The position numbers were made by a program, and so were the translations under genes. DNA of 64,000 nt from Physcomitrium patens (taxonomy: Eukaryota > Streptophyta > Bryopsida > Funariales > Funariaceae). Location: positions 14,507,232 to 14,571,231 of the forward strand of contig NC_037257.1 of NCBI RefSeq assembly GCF_000002425.4, in the 5' to 3' direction. This document shows, piece after piece, positions 34,180 to 47,265 of the stretch (positions within the stretch are counted from its first letter, which is position 1; the number at the start of each line of letters is the position of its first letter). The notes beneath the pieces were generated by a model. The model was given only the letters and a program-made list of their open reading frames with translations. It did no database searches and was not told where the DNA came from.

Positions 34180-35867
34180 CAGAATCCAAAGAATGACAGA
34201 TTACATCGTCAACTGCATTCTCGGTGAAGAACCCCACGGACCCTGAATCCACTACACAACCCTCCTGCGAATATCAAAATTTCAGAGTACCCAATTGAGC
34301 TCGAGTGTCACTGAAAAAATGCAGACAATTCAATGTGCTCTTACAGCGCGAAGTTGGGCGAAAGGTGAAATTCAACAGAGCAGGGGAACAAGCTCACTGC
34401 AGAAGCCAGGCGCTATCAGAATACTCATCAATCGCAGCTGCATTGACGTGAAAATCCTGCAAGAAAATTGCAACTCGCAGTTGGCAACCGGACAAAACAA
34501 CCTAATCGAAATTCGAAAGCTTGGACGAGCTCATCATCTAAGGTCGGGCTACCATTCTCCCAACAACACCAGCTACAAAAACTTCCTCAACCGCCACAGC
34601 AGCCAGAAAAAGGAGGATAACCAGAATCGCAACCGCAAAGCTCAAGGATTCCGCTGAAGAATCAGCTCTCCACGCTCACCGGCATGGCTCTCAACACGCA
34701 AAGCCACCACCAATCAGTCTAAGCTTCACAGTAAAAGCCAGCAAGACCCAAAAAAACAATAAACAAAAAAGTTCAAAACAAAAAAGGGTTGATTAAAATA
34801 AAGGGAGTCAGTCAATAGTTATGTGTGTCAACTGGGACCATGGAAACCAGGACCCTCCGAAGCAGATATCAATCCACTGAGATTATCCTCCCAGAGACAG
34901 ACTCTTCGCACTCACCATTCTCTCTGTGGCATTAGATGCAATTGTTTACCTTTTTATTGTTACTTTTGTTTCACAAGGGAGTGAATGAGGGCCACTTCAC
35001 ACTATGGCCATTTGGTTGAGCAAACCCTGGACAGTTCCACTTAAAATTGGGCAAAGGCTAATTTAGAAGTTCAATAATATGTAAGTAAATGTGACTTTCG
35101 GCTGGTTAGAGTGAGAAAGCCCAAAAGGTAAGTCCAATTGCCATGGCCCATATCGTTTACAAGGACCCAACCTATTTTACACTATTTCAACTACTTCATT
35201 TCATGACTTTATTTTTTATTTTTTATGAGTAGCTGCGAATCCTAGAATAGTATGCATGATTGTTCCGCTTTCAATTTTTATGGTTATGAAGTATGTCATT
35301 GTAAGCATTGTAGGATTGCAAGAACTTGCAATTTTTCAATATAATGCACAAATGATAATGAAGGTTGTTTTTTAATATAGAAGATTGTAAGATGGAGGTT
35401 TTTTGGAATGTAATCTTTTGAGATCATATTTAATGGATGGTTTTTGAAAGTTGTTGAATGTGAGTATGTTTATATTTAAGTATTTGTGTATTTTTTTTAG
35501 AGCATGCCTTAAAGAAGTAAGATATGTACTTAAGACCAAATATTTTTGTAGAATATAGACTTGATATAATTCTTTATTGTTTAGGTAGTGATAATAATTT
35601 AATAATGGTTGGAGATTTATTTGAGCTACCACTTAGAACCAATTTAGATATTATGAAGAAATGCTATAAAACAATTAAGAATATTTTGCAACTAATAGTA
35701 TATGAAAATTTTATTTTTATTTGATTATGCAAATTATTAATGAGTTTAAAAATTAGCATAGACTTATGATAATGCTAAGTATAATAGATGGTAGTTAAAT
35801 TTCTATATTCACCCTACCATGATCCTACTTTCTATTATTGCTGCAAGGAATTCTATTCTTATTTACT
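34180..35867. other. MutS2 5' flank, then AT-rich DNA
   Basis: 34,180-34,950 keeps genic composition and likely holds the 5' UTR and promoter of MutS2. Open frames here (e.g. 34,295-34,657, +) match no family. From about 35,200 the sequence is AT-rich. Small frames at 35,372-35,724 on both strands are not recognisable. Confidence 0.5.
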
Positions 35868-36415
35868 TGTTATAGACATATATATTTACTTTGATAAGAA
35901 GTACTAGGTAGAAGGTAAATGTAATTAGATTTGATATTATCTTATGGTATAACTTCTTAGAAGCTTCATTCTTGCATATTTGACTTTATGCATATTTATA
36001 ATTGATTGGTAGGTTAAAATCTTCGCCAACAAGTTTGCTATGTGATGCATGTGTAGATAGCTTGTGATACAAGCTAACAATGTGGCGTGCATATAGAAAA
36101 CTTGCCTTGTAAGTTAAAATATGTATCTAATAAATTGGACATATATTGGAGATCTTATAAGATGTCGCTATGTAGCTCATAATTAGATAATATATATGAA
36201 GCAAGAATGAAGCCTTTTTCACTCTTGTCAATACTTTTTTAGTCCTTAGTCTTGTTTTAAGACTTTCTAGTCTTCTTGTCTTTGGCAATAGTCATTCTAG
36301 TTTAATATTATGCCATCTTTGAGTGATTTTCTAATCTTTTTGAGTAATACAAGAATTTATTGATCTTTTAGTTTTTTAAATTTGATATCCTTAACACTTT
36401 AACAAGAGTGCTAAT
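35868..36415 (+). repeat. 5' LTR of B2
   Basis: Starts TGTTATAGACATATAT. Shares with the 3' LTR (42,888-43,430) blocks such as 'ACAAGCTAACAATGTGGC' and 'TAGTCTTCTTGTCTTTGG'. The right boundary is approximate; the primer site is not clear. Confidence 0.75.
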
Positions 36416-37730
36416 TTGTTGTTTTTATTTTTTTAGAAGTGAGTGAATTACATTACTTCTATTATTATATTTTGGAGGTTACAAAATTTTTATTTTTAAA
36501 TTAACTTTTTATTTTTTAAATACTAATTATTTTTTATAAAAAGAGTTGACTACCTCTCTTTGTAGAAATTTTTATTTAGTATTGAAGGTTCTAGATTATC
36601 CTCTTTTAATTTGATTTGTAGATTTATTTAAGCTGTATGTAGAAGAAAAAATTATGAATGCTATTCATGATAAAAGTAAAAATAGATTTATAACTATTAT
36701 AGATCTTCACGAACTTATCAACATTCTTAGGATTAAAATCTCATGTATTTTTAATAAAAATCATGGAGGTACTATTTCTAAGCATATAGAAGAGATCAAC
36801 AACAAGTTCAAATTCTATACCAAAAAGTTGTGCAATTAAGAAAAGCAAGTGGATTAAGTTCCTAATTGAATGTAAGATGCCTTGTTTCTATAAGTATGAG
36901 GGAAGCAAGGATAAGTATGCCAATGAAGTTTAATAAAACAAGATCAAAATTTTAAAGGTTTCTATAATATGTGAAGTTCTTTTTAAAGTTGCATCCTTCT
37001 CAACACCTTGATGAATTTACTCAAGTTGGATTCATAGGTGCACTTCTTTGCAAGAGTATTCTTTTTTGATTTTTATCTTTGATGGAAAAAAAATCATGAT
37101 TCCTTTATGATTTGAATTCATTTTTAGAAGTCTTTTTGGCCACATTTGGAAAAAATGATTGAAAAAGAATAGTAGAGATTTAATTCCTATTTTTATAACA
37201 ATAATTACGTTCAATGACTATATATGCTATAAAATTTCAAAACCTTACTTACAATGTGGATTAAAATGTCAAAGTCCTTATCAATTTTGATATGGATTAG
37301 AAGACAATATTAAAGATTTATTGTTGACAATGTCTAGAATAGACTTATTAGAGTAATTTATTGATGAAGTTATTACATGCAACAATCAATTCTTTGAAAG
37401 ATACTAAGAACAAAGGTTTGGATGAAGAGGTACAAGTCAAGTCATGGCAACAACTTCTAAGTTTACATAAGCTTATTTATTAAGATCAAATCCTATGCAA
37501 ATTGATATTATACATTTCAAACATCTCACTGAGCTAAAAAAGACTCAGATTTAACAAGAAGGGTTGTGCTTATATTGTGAAGAACCTAAGCACACTACTC
37601 AATATTTCTCAAAGAAGCAATACAATCATAGAATGAGGAGTATACTTACCAAAGAAAAAGATGTATTGAAAAATAATTTTTTCCAACTACAATAAAGACC
37701 ATGTGGTTCGAATCTTATATAATACCTAGT
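36416..37730 (+). pseudogene. B2 gag with damaged zinc knuckle
   Basis: Recognisable gag blocks include 'YGLEDNIKDLLLTMSR' near 37,290-37,335, which also occurs in B5 ('YGLKNSIKDLLLTMSK'). The knuckle near 37,565-37,610 reads 'CLYCEEPKHTTQYF'. It keeps C, C and H of CX2CX4HX4C but has lost the last Cys. Many stops. The 36,654-36,839 frame is probably incidental. Confidence 0.7.
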
Positions 37731-37779
37731 AAATGTCTTTTTCTTCTATGATATCTTCCATCTTGTTTTACAATAGAAA

Positions 37780-38854
37780 TTTTTTTAGATCTAAAAAATT
37801 ATAAAGTCTTTATCTTCTTAGATTCAAGAGCTTTAGCTTGTTCTATAGGTTTAGCCTTTGTTAAAAAATAAGAAATATCTTTACTTAGGAAAAATAAACT
37901 CTTGCATGTAGAAGTCATAGATGATCATTTATTGTCTTTTAAAGATGTTACTTAAAAAATAGTTCTTTTAGATGTGGAAACTAAAGATCATAATAGCTTA
38001 GTAATATTTAATGTGATTAGATCTCTTTTTAATCTAATTATTTTAATATTATTATAGCTAAAAAAGCGTAACCCTCAAATAGATTACATTTCTTGTAACT
38101 TTAATTTTTCTTGTAGATTAGTCCAAGATTCTATTAGTCAAATAAAAATCCATAAGTCTAATACATCCAAGTCCTTATTGGTATGTACAAGAATTTGTAT
38201 GCATATTGCAAAAGAAGAGAGCTTTTATTATATATACTACACTTGTTGTCTTTTATCTATATGTGATTTTAATCTATTCTAAGAATACATAAAAATATAA
38301 ATTTTACATTTTTTGTATATTAAAAAAACTAAGAGATGTAGAATCATATGCCAAGATTGAAAATTATATATTTCTTATTATTCAAGTTGACTTTTAAGAT
38401 ACATCATTTCAATTGATGGTCTTATAATGGATCCTAAGAAAGTAAAAGCTATCATAGATTGGAAGCTTCAAAAAATAGTCAAGGATGTACAATATTCTTT
38501 GAAAATTTTCAATTATTATTAAACTTTCATCAATTCTTTTTAAAAAATTACAAGCCCTCTTATTCATTTTATCTGTAAAGACAAATTTAAGTAGAGCAAA
38601 GAAGCTAAAATATCTTTTAAAGCTTTAAAGATAATATTTATTTTTGTACAAATCTTATATTATATTGACTTTTTTAAGGTGTAATTTTTTTAATAATAGA
38701 TACATCAAACTTTATTATAGGTGTAGTATTGTTAGAAATAGGAATAAATTATAAACTATACAATGTAGCTTTTCATTCTAAAAAATTTTAAACAGCAAAG
38801 ATTAATAATAAAAGATTTCTTGTAATCATGGATTTACTTTAAGAATGGTGTTAT
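37780..38854 (+). pseudogene. B2 protease, RT and RNase H (first part)
   Basis: The protease active site appears as 'KVFIFLDSRALACSIG' near 37,800-37,850 (D-S-G with Gly changed to Arg), followed by 'KKRNPQIDY' near 38,065. RT is heavily decayed. 'KVKAIIDWK' and 'FINSF' type blocks of the RT-RNase H boundary lie near 38,430-38,540. RNase H starts near 38,690 ('IIGVVLLEIG', 'VAFHSKKF') and stops at 38,854, where D2 enters within 'EWRHYLEG'. Confidence 0.72.
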
Positions 38855-40630
38855 TGTGTAATAATACAACCATTAAGTAAAAAAAAATTATTATAAAAGA
38901 GCCTAATTAAAAAATATAATAAAAAAATAAAGATAAAAAATATGTAGGTAGTAATTTCTTATAGTGTTAGAACTACCTTTTATGAAAATAAGTTCTACTT
39001 ATTATGTATATCTATAAATAAGGAGAAATAATATAGATTAAAAAAATAAAGAATATAAATATATGTAAGATGGAATTAAGAATTGATTTTATAAAAAAAT
39101 ATTTCAAAAAAATACGAATTAATATCCAAAGAAGACTAGTTGCTAACTAATGTTGAAATTAGACCTCAAGGCTCAAAACCAAGTACCTATGATTTTTTTG
39201 GAATTATTTTTGTAAATCCAAGAATAGAATTTGAATGCATATAGAATTAATTTTTTTTAAGTGTTAATTTTAAAGAATTTGAATTTGAATTAACTCTGTA
39301 AGAGCTTTACAAAATCAAGATGGTTTTAGGTGACTGTGTTTTTTGTGCAATAATATAAGATTGATATTTTGGACAATTTCGTGAATTTTGTAATAGTTCT
39401 ATAAGTAAAATTTTGGGCATTTATAAGTATAGTTAAACTAAATATGTGCTATAAATTTGAACTTAATAAAATAATTAAATTAAAGATTATTGAAGTTAAA
39501 GTGGATTTAGATCTCAAATATTAGAGCTTGAGGGTCAATAAGAGTTTCTAAGCTCTTTATCAATATGCAAATAAGATTGAAGTATAAATTACTTATATGG
39601 ATAGTAGACTTGATTTCTAATATTTTGTGAATTTTAAGAGTAATTCAATAATTTAAAAAAGAGTTATTGGTGTTGAGAGCTTAGCATTAAGATTAAAGAA
39701 GGAGGTTGTCCAACATCTAAATGGATTATCTTATATTTCTCTCAATTGATATGTGCAATTTATTTTATATTTCTTGTATTTATTTTTGATTAAGTTATTA
39801 AAAAGTATGCAAGATGTTATTCAATATCAAAGGTTTGATCATTAGTTTTTGAAGTTTTAATCTATTATTGGATTTATTAAGAATTTGATTAGATTTGATT
39901 TAAGATTTAAAATTTATTTAAGATTTATTTAAGGGTTTTTGTCAAGATTTCATCAAGATTTAGTCTAGGATTTAATAAGGATTTAGGATTTGATTAGATT
40001 TTATTTAGAATTTGATTTAAGGCTTGATTAAGATTTGGATAAGATTTAAGATTTGATCTGAGATTTTATTAGAGTTTAATCTAAGATTTGATTAAGATTT
40101 AAAATTTATTTAGGACTTAATTAGAAATGATTTAAAATTAAATTAAGATTAATTTAAAACTTTAATAAGATTTAATTAGGATTTAATAAGAATTTCATAA
40201 AAATTTAGCTAAGAATTTGATTAGAATTTGTTTAAGATTTTATTAAGGTTTCATTAGGATTTGATCAAAAATTTAGATAAAATTTATTTAAGATATTATT
40301 AGGATTTTTTTAAGATTGTATTAAGATTTCATTAAGATTCAATTAAGATTTTTATTTTTAATATTTTTTTAAGATTAATTTATGATTTCTTAATGTTTTT
40401 TTTGTAAGTTTTTTGAGTCTCTTTTGGAATTTAATCAAAGATTTATTTTGTATAATTTAATCAAAGATTCATTTTCTATAATTTAATCAAAGATTCATTT
40501 GCTATAATTTAATTGAAATTGTTTTAGAATTTTATTAGAATTGTTATGATTTTTTTATTCTATGTTCTATTTTATCTTATACAACTATATGCCAAGTATA
40601 TTTTCAAACAAACTTTACAAAATATGAAAA
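38855..40630 (+). mobile_element. D2: LTR-like unit D inserted in B2 RNase H
   Basis: About 1.78 kb with end remnants TGTG...TATGAAA, and the same internal order as D1, including the tandem array (39,885-40,340) and the undisturbed E2 target site near 39,290-39,320 ('TTAACTCTGTAAGAGC'). The host codons left ('EWCY', 38,840-38,854) and right ('HYLEGT', 40,634-40,651) suggest a decayed GTCAT duplication. Confidence 0.75.
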
Positions 40631-42310
40631 TATCATTATCTAGAAGGCACTTATAGTCTAGTTATTGTATATGCAAATTATAAGAATCTTAAGTATTTTA
40701 TAACACGTATTTTGAATTGTCATCAAGCCTATTGGATCATGTTTTTTTTATCAAGTTCACTTATTAACTTGAAAAACAATAAGGTTTATTAGATGTTATT
40801 TTCAAGCATTCTTATCTTGCATGAAAAGAAAGAGATAAAGCTTTTAATTAACAAGAATAATTCTCTTAAATTAAGAGTATTTTCATCTTTAAGCAATAAA
40901 ATCAATATTGACTGTTGATTCAACCTTTTTCAATTGAATACATCCTCTAATCTTCTTGTTTATGATGTTAAAAATTCTTTTAAGTCTCATGATACTTCAA
41001 AGTTTGAGTTTAAAAATAATCTATTTTATTTTAAAGAATGATTATATATTCCAAAATACAAATCACAATTATGTATTCTTTAAGCTCATTATGACTTTCT
41101 AGCAACCAAATACATTAAATACAATAAGATTTTGGAGCTAATATCAAAAGATTCTTAATAGCCTCAAATATAGATGGCAGTCAAAGTCTTTGTACAATCA
41201 TGTAACATTTGTTTAAGATCAGAAATTCTTTGTAATCAACCTTATAGACTTCTTTAGCCATTACTTATTCCAAAGAAATTATGGTTTTTATTTTTATTTT
41301 TATTTTTATAGATTTTATCATAGATCTTCTAGTTTCAAATTCTTATAATTCTATATTTATAATATTAGACTATTTTATTAAAATAACTTATTTTGTACCA
41401 TATTCAAGATTTACCACAAATGAAGAAATAACTTAAGTTTTTTTTAATATCTATCACTATCACAGATTGGCCAAAGATATTATATTGGATAGAGGGATGT
41501 AATTTGTATTAGAATTTTAAAAAATTATTTTTGAGATTTTAAATATAGACATGAAGTTATCCTCAATTTTTTATCTTTAATCTAATGAACAAATAAAGCA
41601 AGTAAACTAAGATTTGGAATAGTATTTAAAGTGTACTATCAACTATCAATAAAGTGATTGAACAATTCTTTTGATATTAGAAAAGTTTGCTTATAATAAC
41701 ATGATAAATTTTTTTATGCAACAAACACCTTTTTTTTTGGTAATTATGGTTATCATCTATGATTTGATGCTTTTGACTTTGCAAAAAATAATAATCTTAT
41801 GATAAAATATTTATAAAATTATTTATTTGAGCTATATGTAATAATAAAGGCACAATTAAAAGAAGCTCAAGAACAACAAAAGACCAATGTAGATGCTTAT
41901 CACAAAAAACAACTTCAATTATATGTTGGTAATAAGGTATGATTACTTTGTTCCAATATGAAGATTAATTGTCCATGTGATAAGTTGGATTATTGTAGAC
42001 TTGGATTATTTTGTATTTATAAACAAATCAATCTAATTGCTTACTAATTACATCTACTAAAATCTATAAAAATCCATTCCATATTCTATGTATCTCTTCT
42101 TAAACCATATAAGATAGTAAATATTTTGGAAAAAAGACAAATGCCACTTCTTCTTGTAGAAGTAGATAATAATCAAAAATTTGAAGTAGAAGTCTTAGAT
42201 TCAGGGTGGCATCAAAATAGGATGAAATATCTTATTTATTAGTATAGATATAATATTAATGAATGTACATGAGAGCCAATAAAGATGGTTGATACTTTTC
42301 ATCAATGAAA
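40631..42310 (+). pseudogene. B2 RNase H end, integrase and chromodomain
   Basis: RNase H resumes as 'HYLEGT' and 'VIVYANYKNLKYF'. The integrase core is visible at about 41,290-41,520, with 'AKDIILDRG' retaining the second catalytic Asp that is Asn in B1 and B4. The chromodomain at 42,130-42,310 reads 'FEVEVLDSGWHQNRMKYLIY'. Frames are interrupted throughout. Confidence 0.75.
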
Positions 42311-42887
42311 TCTATCAAAATTAAGATAATGAATAATAAATCTTTCCTATAAAAAAAACAAGGTTCAAAGAAGATATCATTCTAGCTTTTATTTTTATCT
42401 ATAATTTTTGAGTATTTGTGGTGCTAAAAAGATAGAAAATCAATAATCAATAAATTCAACTCAAGAGCTTTCATTTTTTGACCTATCAAAAGAGATATTA
42501 TAATTGTCACAGCCTTTAAAGCAAAACAATAGATATGAAGATTCTTAAGAATGGCATATTTTACTTGAAATAGATGGTAACACATTTGATATGACAACCT
42601 TGGAAGAGACTTTCAATGTTTGGTGATTTTATTAGAGATAGAAACAATTCTTGACAATATTTTAAATGTTTTATTTGAAAAGAGTTTCAAAGACCTTAAT
42701 AATGATTAAATAATAGGGTGGTCTTTTAGTCTTAGTATAGGATACTATTGGTGGCTAAAAAAACCTATGAAGCATCTTCAAATGGAACAAAGATCAGAGT
42801 ATGTAGCAAATACAATTCACTGCACTTTCAACTTCTTTAACATATGATGAGTGTTACTTGTAGAATTTTTCCCTAGAAATAAGGAAT

Positions 42888-43430
42888 AATATCATAGACA
42901 TATATATTTTCTTAGATAAAAAAATACTAAATCAAAGGAAAATATAGGTAGATTTAATATTATTTTGTGGCAAAGTTTCAAAGATGCATATTTGATTTTA
43001 TACATATTTAAAGTTGATTAGTAGGTTAAAAATTTGGCCAACAAGTTAACTATATTTCGCATATGTGAGTAGCTTATAGTACAAGCTAACAATGTGGCAC
43101 TCATGAAAGCTCACTTACAAGTTAAAATACATGTCGTATAAATTGAACATATGTTGGAGATCTTATACAATGTTGTCATACAACTTTTAGTTAGATAATA
43201 TATATGGAAGCAAGTGTGAAGTCTTTTTCATTGTTATCAATGCCATTCTAATCCTTAGTTTTGTTTCAAGACTTTTTAGTCTTCTTGTCTTTGGTAATAA
43301 TTATTCTAATTTAATATTATATTCTTTTTGAGTGACTTTTTAGTCTTTTTGAATGATACAAGAATTTATTGATTTTTTAGTTCTTTGAAATTTATGTCTT
43401 TGATATTATTCTAAAGAATTATTGATGCAA
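42888..43430 (+). repeat. 3' LTR of B2
   Basis: About 543 bp, pairing with 35,868-36,415. The first TG is mutated (AATATCATAGACATATAT). The right end is estimated from the point where similarity to other B LTRs stops. Confidence 0.7.
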
Positions 43431-44049
43431 AATGAAGTTTTTAGAACTATGATTTTTGATGGTGTGGTCAAATTCATAATTATATATTATTCTAGAAATC
43501 TAAAATTAAAAATAAGACTATGAAAGTTTTTTTTTTCTCCCTTTTGGATTCATTGCTAATATTTTTTATTCTAAAAGATCATGGTTTTATTTATTATTTA
43601 AAAAAAATATATTAAAATTTTATTTAATCAAAAAACATTATTAAAAATTATTTTTAGAATATTAAAAAGAAAATAGTATATTTTATTGAATAGAATTGAT
43701 ATGTCTCTTTAAAATATTATTAATATTTTTACTACTTCCTTATATTTATATAACTTGTGTATTTTAAAAAATGATGAATATAACTTTGAAGAGATAAAAA
43801 TTACTGGAGTAAAGTTGAAAGAAGAGACAAATAAGATATTAGAAATAAATTAATTGATAGAGAAAAATGCTATCATTTGTGAGATGCATAATCTAAAGAC
43901 CAATGTAGAAAGTTGTTTTCCCTAGCATTTTCATTTCAAAGTCATAGACAACTAAGTTAGTAACTGCAGTGTATGTAGATCTACTATTCATTAGATTAAG
44001 ATTATCAATATATATATATATAGACGATTAAAAAACTAATTTTATCTTA
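43431..44049. other. AT-rich DNA, no gene seen
   Basis: No reading frame or known repeat could be assigned. A short TA-run lies at 44,008-44,021. Confidence 0.5.
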
Positions 44050-46400
44050 TTTAATAATCAAACAAAGGATTAATAGATCAATTATAATTTTTTTTTATTT
44101 AAATAATCTTAAAGATGGTGATATTATATGCATCTAGATTATTTTAGAGTATATAAAGCCTTATGAAATTTAATACTAAAATATCGTCTTAGAGCATATC
44201 CATTTGTAATTCTTATTTCTAAATTAGGTGGAACATTCATATAAATATCTGCATCAAAAGAACCATATAGATACGCAGTTATTACATCTATGAGTTATTA
44301 AATCCATGTTGTATCTCAAAGGTGGCATGAACTCCCATTCCAATAATATATTGGAATGTAATTGAATCCATGATTGGAAAATATATGGATTTATAATCAA
44401 TGCCAAATTGTTGGATAAATCCTTCGGCAATAAGACAAACTTTATAGCAAGTTATTTGACCTTTAGTATCTCACTTGTGTAGTAATATCATCTTATATCC
44501 TACAAAGCAAGATGTAAGAGTTTTCACAATTAAACCAAAGACTTTTTTCTTACACAAAGAGGCACACTCTTCCTTTATGGCAGTTTTCTATTTTAATCAA
44601 TCAGAGTGATGCATAATTTTCTTAATGGTTTGAGATTCAAGATCTTCTTCCTTGTAATAAAGGGCTTTTATAATCATGCATGCAAATGATTTATCTATTG
44701 AAATAGATAGTTTATTCAAAATTTTATTTCTAGTACAATAAAGAATAAATAACTTTGTACTCAACTTGGTTTTATTCTTCCTATTTTTAAGATTTTTTAT
44801 TACATAAGGTAAAGATATAATTTACATGGATATATTATTATTAACTCATGGTCTTGCAGATTTAGTAGGAACTTCTACAAAAACAATACCAGAATCAATA
44901 AATGTTATAGCCTTCTTCTTACATGATTACTTATTTGCTCTACAAGTCCTTTTAGTTTTTAATGTTATAACTTGAGGTATATCAGTTAGTCATATTGCAA
45001 TCTAAACAGGTGCATTCTGAGCCTTATTAATGAAAATTCTTGTAATGTAAGGCACATCATTGAAGCCATCAAATATTTCATCTAATATTTGTATTAGATA
45101 CAAAATCTTGACAACTTCAATTTCAACTAAAGATGTTTTAAGATCAAGATTTATTGTAAATATTTTTAGTACTCCAAATGTAAGTATTCTAATTCTTTGT
45201 TGATTAAATACTCTTCTTGAAAGAGATAAGAATACATTCTCTTTAAAACAACAATTTTAAAAATGTGCACATAATAATGTACCAGCATATAGATTAGCAA
45301 TACAAATAATACTTGGTGAATCAAAACCAACATATATGCCTCCTTGTTGATGAGCTCTAATGGTATGTCATTGAAGTTTTGGTACTAAAATCTAAATACA
45401 ACAACTTAACACCCACATGTGAGATACATTAAAAACACAACTTAAAATGAACTCTTATAGTGTAATAATTTTGAAGACAAGAAAGACAAAGGCGTACTAA
45501 TGTTGCAACATGTAAAATTACATGACCCTATATAGATACAGGTAAATTTGCTTGAAGAAGGAGTGGACAAGTAATGAGTTGTAAATGATTCTATAGGTCC
45601 ATTTTGAGCATACTCATATGGAACATAATATGTCAATTCAATCCATATTATAGTATAATAGTCTTCAAAAAACTTTGATGCAAATTCTTTTATATTATCT
45701 ATACATAATATTTTGATAGGATACTTAAGAAAATATGCCCAAAAATAAATAAGCATAGATATAAGATTGGCAAATACCATGTTTCAAGTTGATAAAAATG
45801 AAACATGTGATTCTTTATCGAATGCATTAACAAAAAATAAAAAATAACAAAATGATCCAAATATTGGATTAATGGGACCACAAATATTACTATTCAATCT
45901 TTCAAGCATTGGTAGTAACATTCATGGGAGTTTTCAAATTGAAGGCCAAGCAATCATCTTGCCTTGCACATATGCATGACATAATTTGATAGAATTTGCA
46001 TCACTAGGTCTTAAATTATGTCCAAATATACATAGAATTATATTCCAAAATAATGTAGATCATGGATGTCTCAATTTTCCATGCCAGAGAGAAACGTAAA
46101 TCTATGTGATAGACGATACAAAATTAAATATAATGAAAGGACAAATTGCAATCTGATATAAAGTATTTATCACAAGAAAGATTTTTTCAATAATTTTATG
46201 ATTCTTTATAAGAACCAAAATCTCATGCCTATATAGAATGGTAGTTGAAAGGTAATAACTATTGGCACACACATCTCCATAGTTGATCAAACTCCGAGGT
46301 ACTAAAAGTGCAAATATTGTATATTTAAATTTTATAAAAAAAACCTTTTAGCAAAATTTATTTAAAATATCCCTTCTTAGAAATAAAACACATTTTCTCT
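44050..46400 (-). mobile_element. decayed Ty1/copia retrotransposon
   Basis: Minus-strand coding order is the copia one, integrase before RT. Near 46,050-46,090 'WHGKLRHP' is the GAG-pre-integrase block. The integrase core runs at 45,442-45,881 ('CGPINPI'-like start, 'KNHMFHFYQLETW', 'IDNIKEFASKFFEDYYT', 'WIELTYYVPYEYAQNGPIES'). RT lies at about 44,220-44,600 ('KEECASLCKKKVFGLIVKT', 'GYKMILLHK', 'YKVCLIAEGFIQQFGIDY'). Stops interrupt every block and no LTR pair was identified. The start at 46,102-46,290 belongs to the region before integrase. Confidence 0.82.
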
Positions 46401-46458
46401 AGACATGGCCATCAAATTTCAAGTTTGCCATCTTGAAATTTTTTCAATAAACAACCAT

Positions 46459-47265
46459 TCTTGAGGTAGAGAGACTTTGCCTCAAGAAAGCGTTGGGCTT
46501 TTGGTTGCCACTAATTACTCAATCAAGTCTCAAGATATAAAAGTACCAAGTTCATATATAATATTATCCCTTTAAGGGCAATTACATCAATACATAAGCC
46601 CTAAGTACCAAAGAACATCCAAAATATGATAAAAATATTTAAAACCTTTATATATTCTTAAAGTGAATTTTTTCCGAATTTCAATGGCTCATATCTCTCA
46701 ATCGAACCATACAAATAGCCTCAAAATTTACAAAAAATACTTATATACTTCAAACAACTACTACAACAAATTTCAACTATAAATTTGTTACAGATCTTGA
46801 GATATCGCCAAAATCCTAGCAATAGCTTCAAATCCTTGTTTATATACACTTGCATGAAAATTTCTTCATATCTCACAAATTAAAAGCTCAAATGCTACTA
46901 AAAGTGGTATATAGCTTTTTAACACAATAGCTCATACTTTTGAAAAATTTGAGCCAAAAATTCATCCAAAAACTCAAGATATGGCTCCAACCATTACTAT
47001 CAACAAAATGGTTTACTTTATGCCTTTGAATTACATTTACTATCTTCAACTCTCTATAATTCCTTCATACAAACTCTAAATATAATAATTCTTTTATAAA
47101 AGATGTAGGTCTTAAAATCATCCTTGTAGCTGCATCTTTTAATTTTCAAAAGAAATCGTACAATTCTTTGTATCCTCAATGTGTTTTTAAAGAAACCTTA
47201 ATATCAAACGGCTATAATTTGTTTATTCTAATTCCAAACCCTCTAATTTTTGAGTAAACAATTTT
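46459..47265 (-). mobile_element. C4: truncated copy of LTR-like unit C
   Basis: Shares long blocks with C1, for example 'TTGCCTCAAGAAAGCG' at 46,479 versus 8475, and 'AAACGGCTATAA' at 47,208 versus 9218. It lacks the last third of the 1.25-kb unit. It lies next to the copia remnant but there is no evidence that it is its LTR. Confidence 0.75.

Larger units (their letters stand above)
35868..43430 (+). mobile_element. Ty3/gypsy chromovirus B2, most complete B copy
   Basis: Plus-strand copy, about 7.6 kb including D2 (about 5.8 kb without it). Order: 5' LTR 35,868-36,415, gag to about 37,730, protease and RT 37,780-38,690, RNase H (split by D2), integrase 40,640-42,100, chromodomain 42,130-42,310, 3' LTR about 42,888-43,430. 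All domains are present but full of stops. TTACT precedes the 5' LTR and TTATT may follow the 3' LTR near 43,427, a possible decayed target duplication. Confidence 0.82.

Noticed and set aside
34295..34657. Plus-strand frame of 120 codons upstream of MutS2
   Set aside because: No family resemblance, low-complexity Asn/Gln/Arg content, and it lies in the likely MutS2 5' UTR or promoter.
35372..35724. Overlapping frames near 35.5 kb, one with 'GSDNNLIMVGDLF' resembling a LINE endonuclease motif
   Set aside because: The motif is too short, no RT or other LINE block lies nearby, and the region is AT-rich enough to give such frames by chance.
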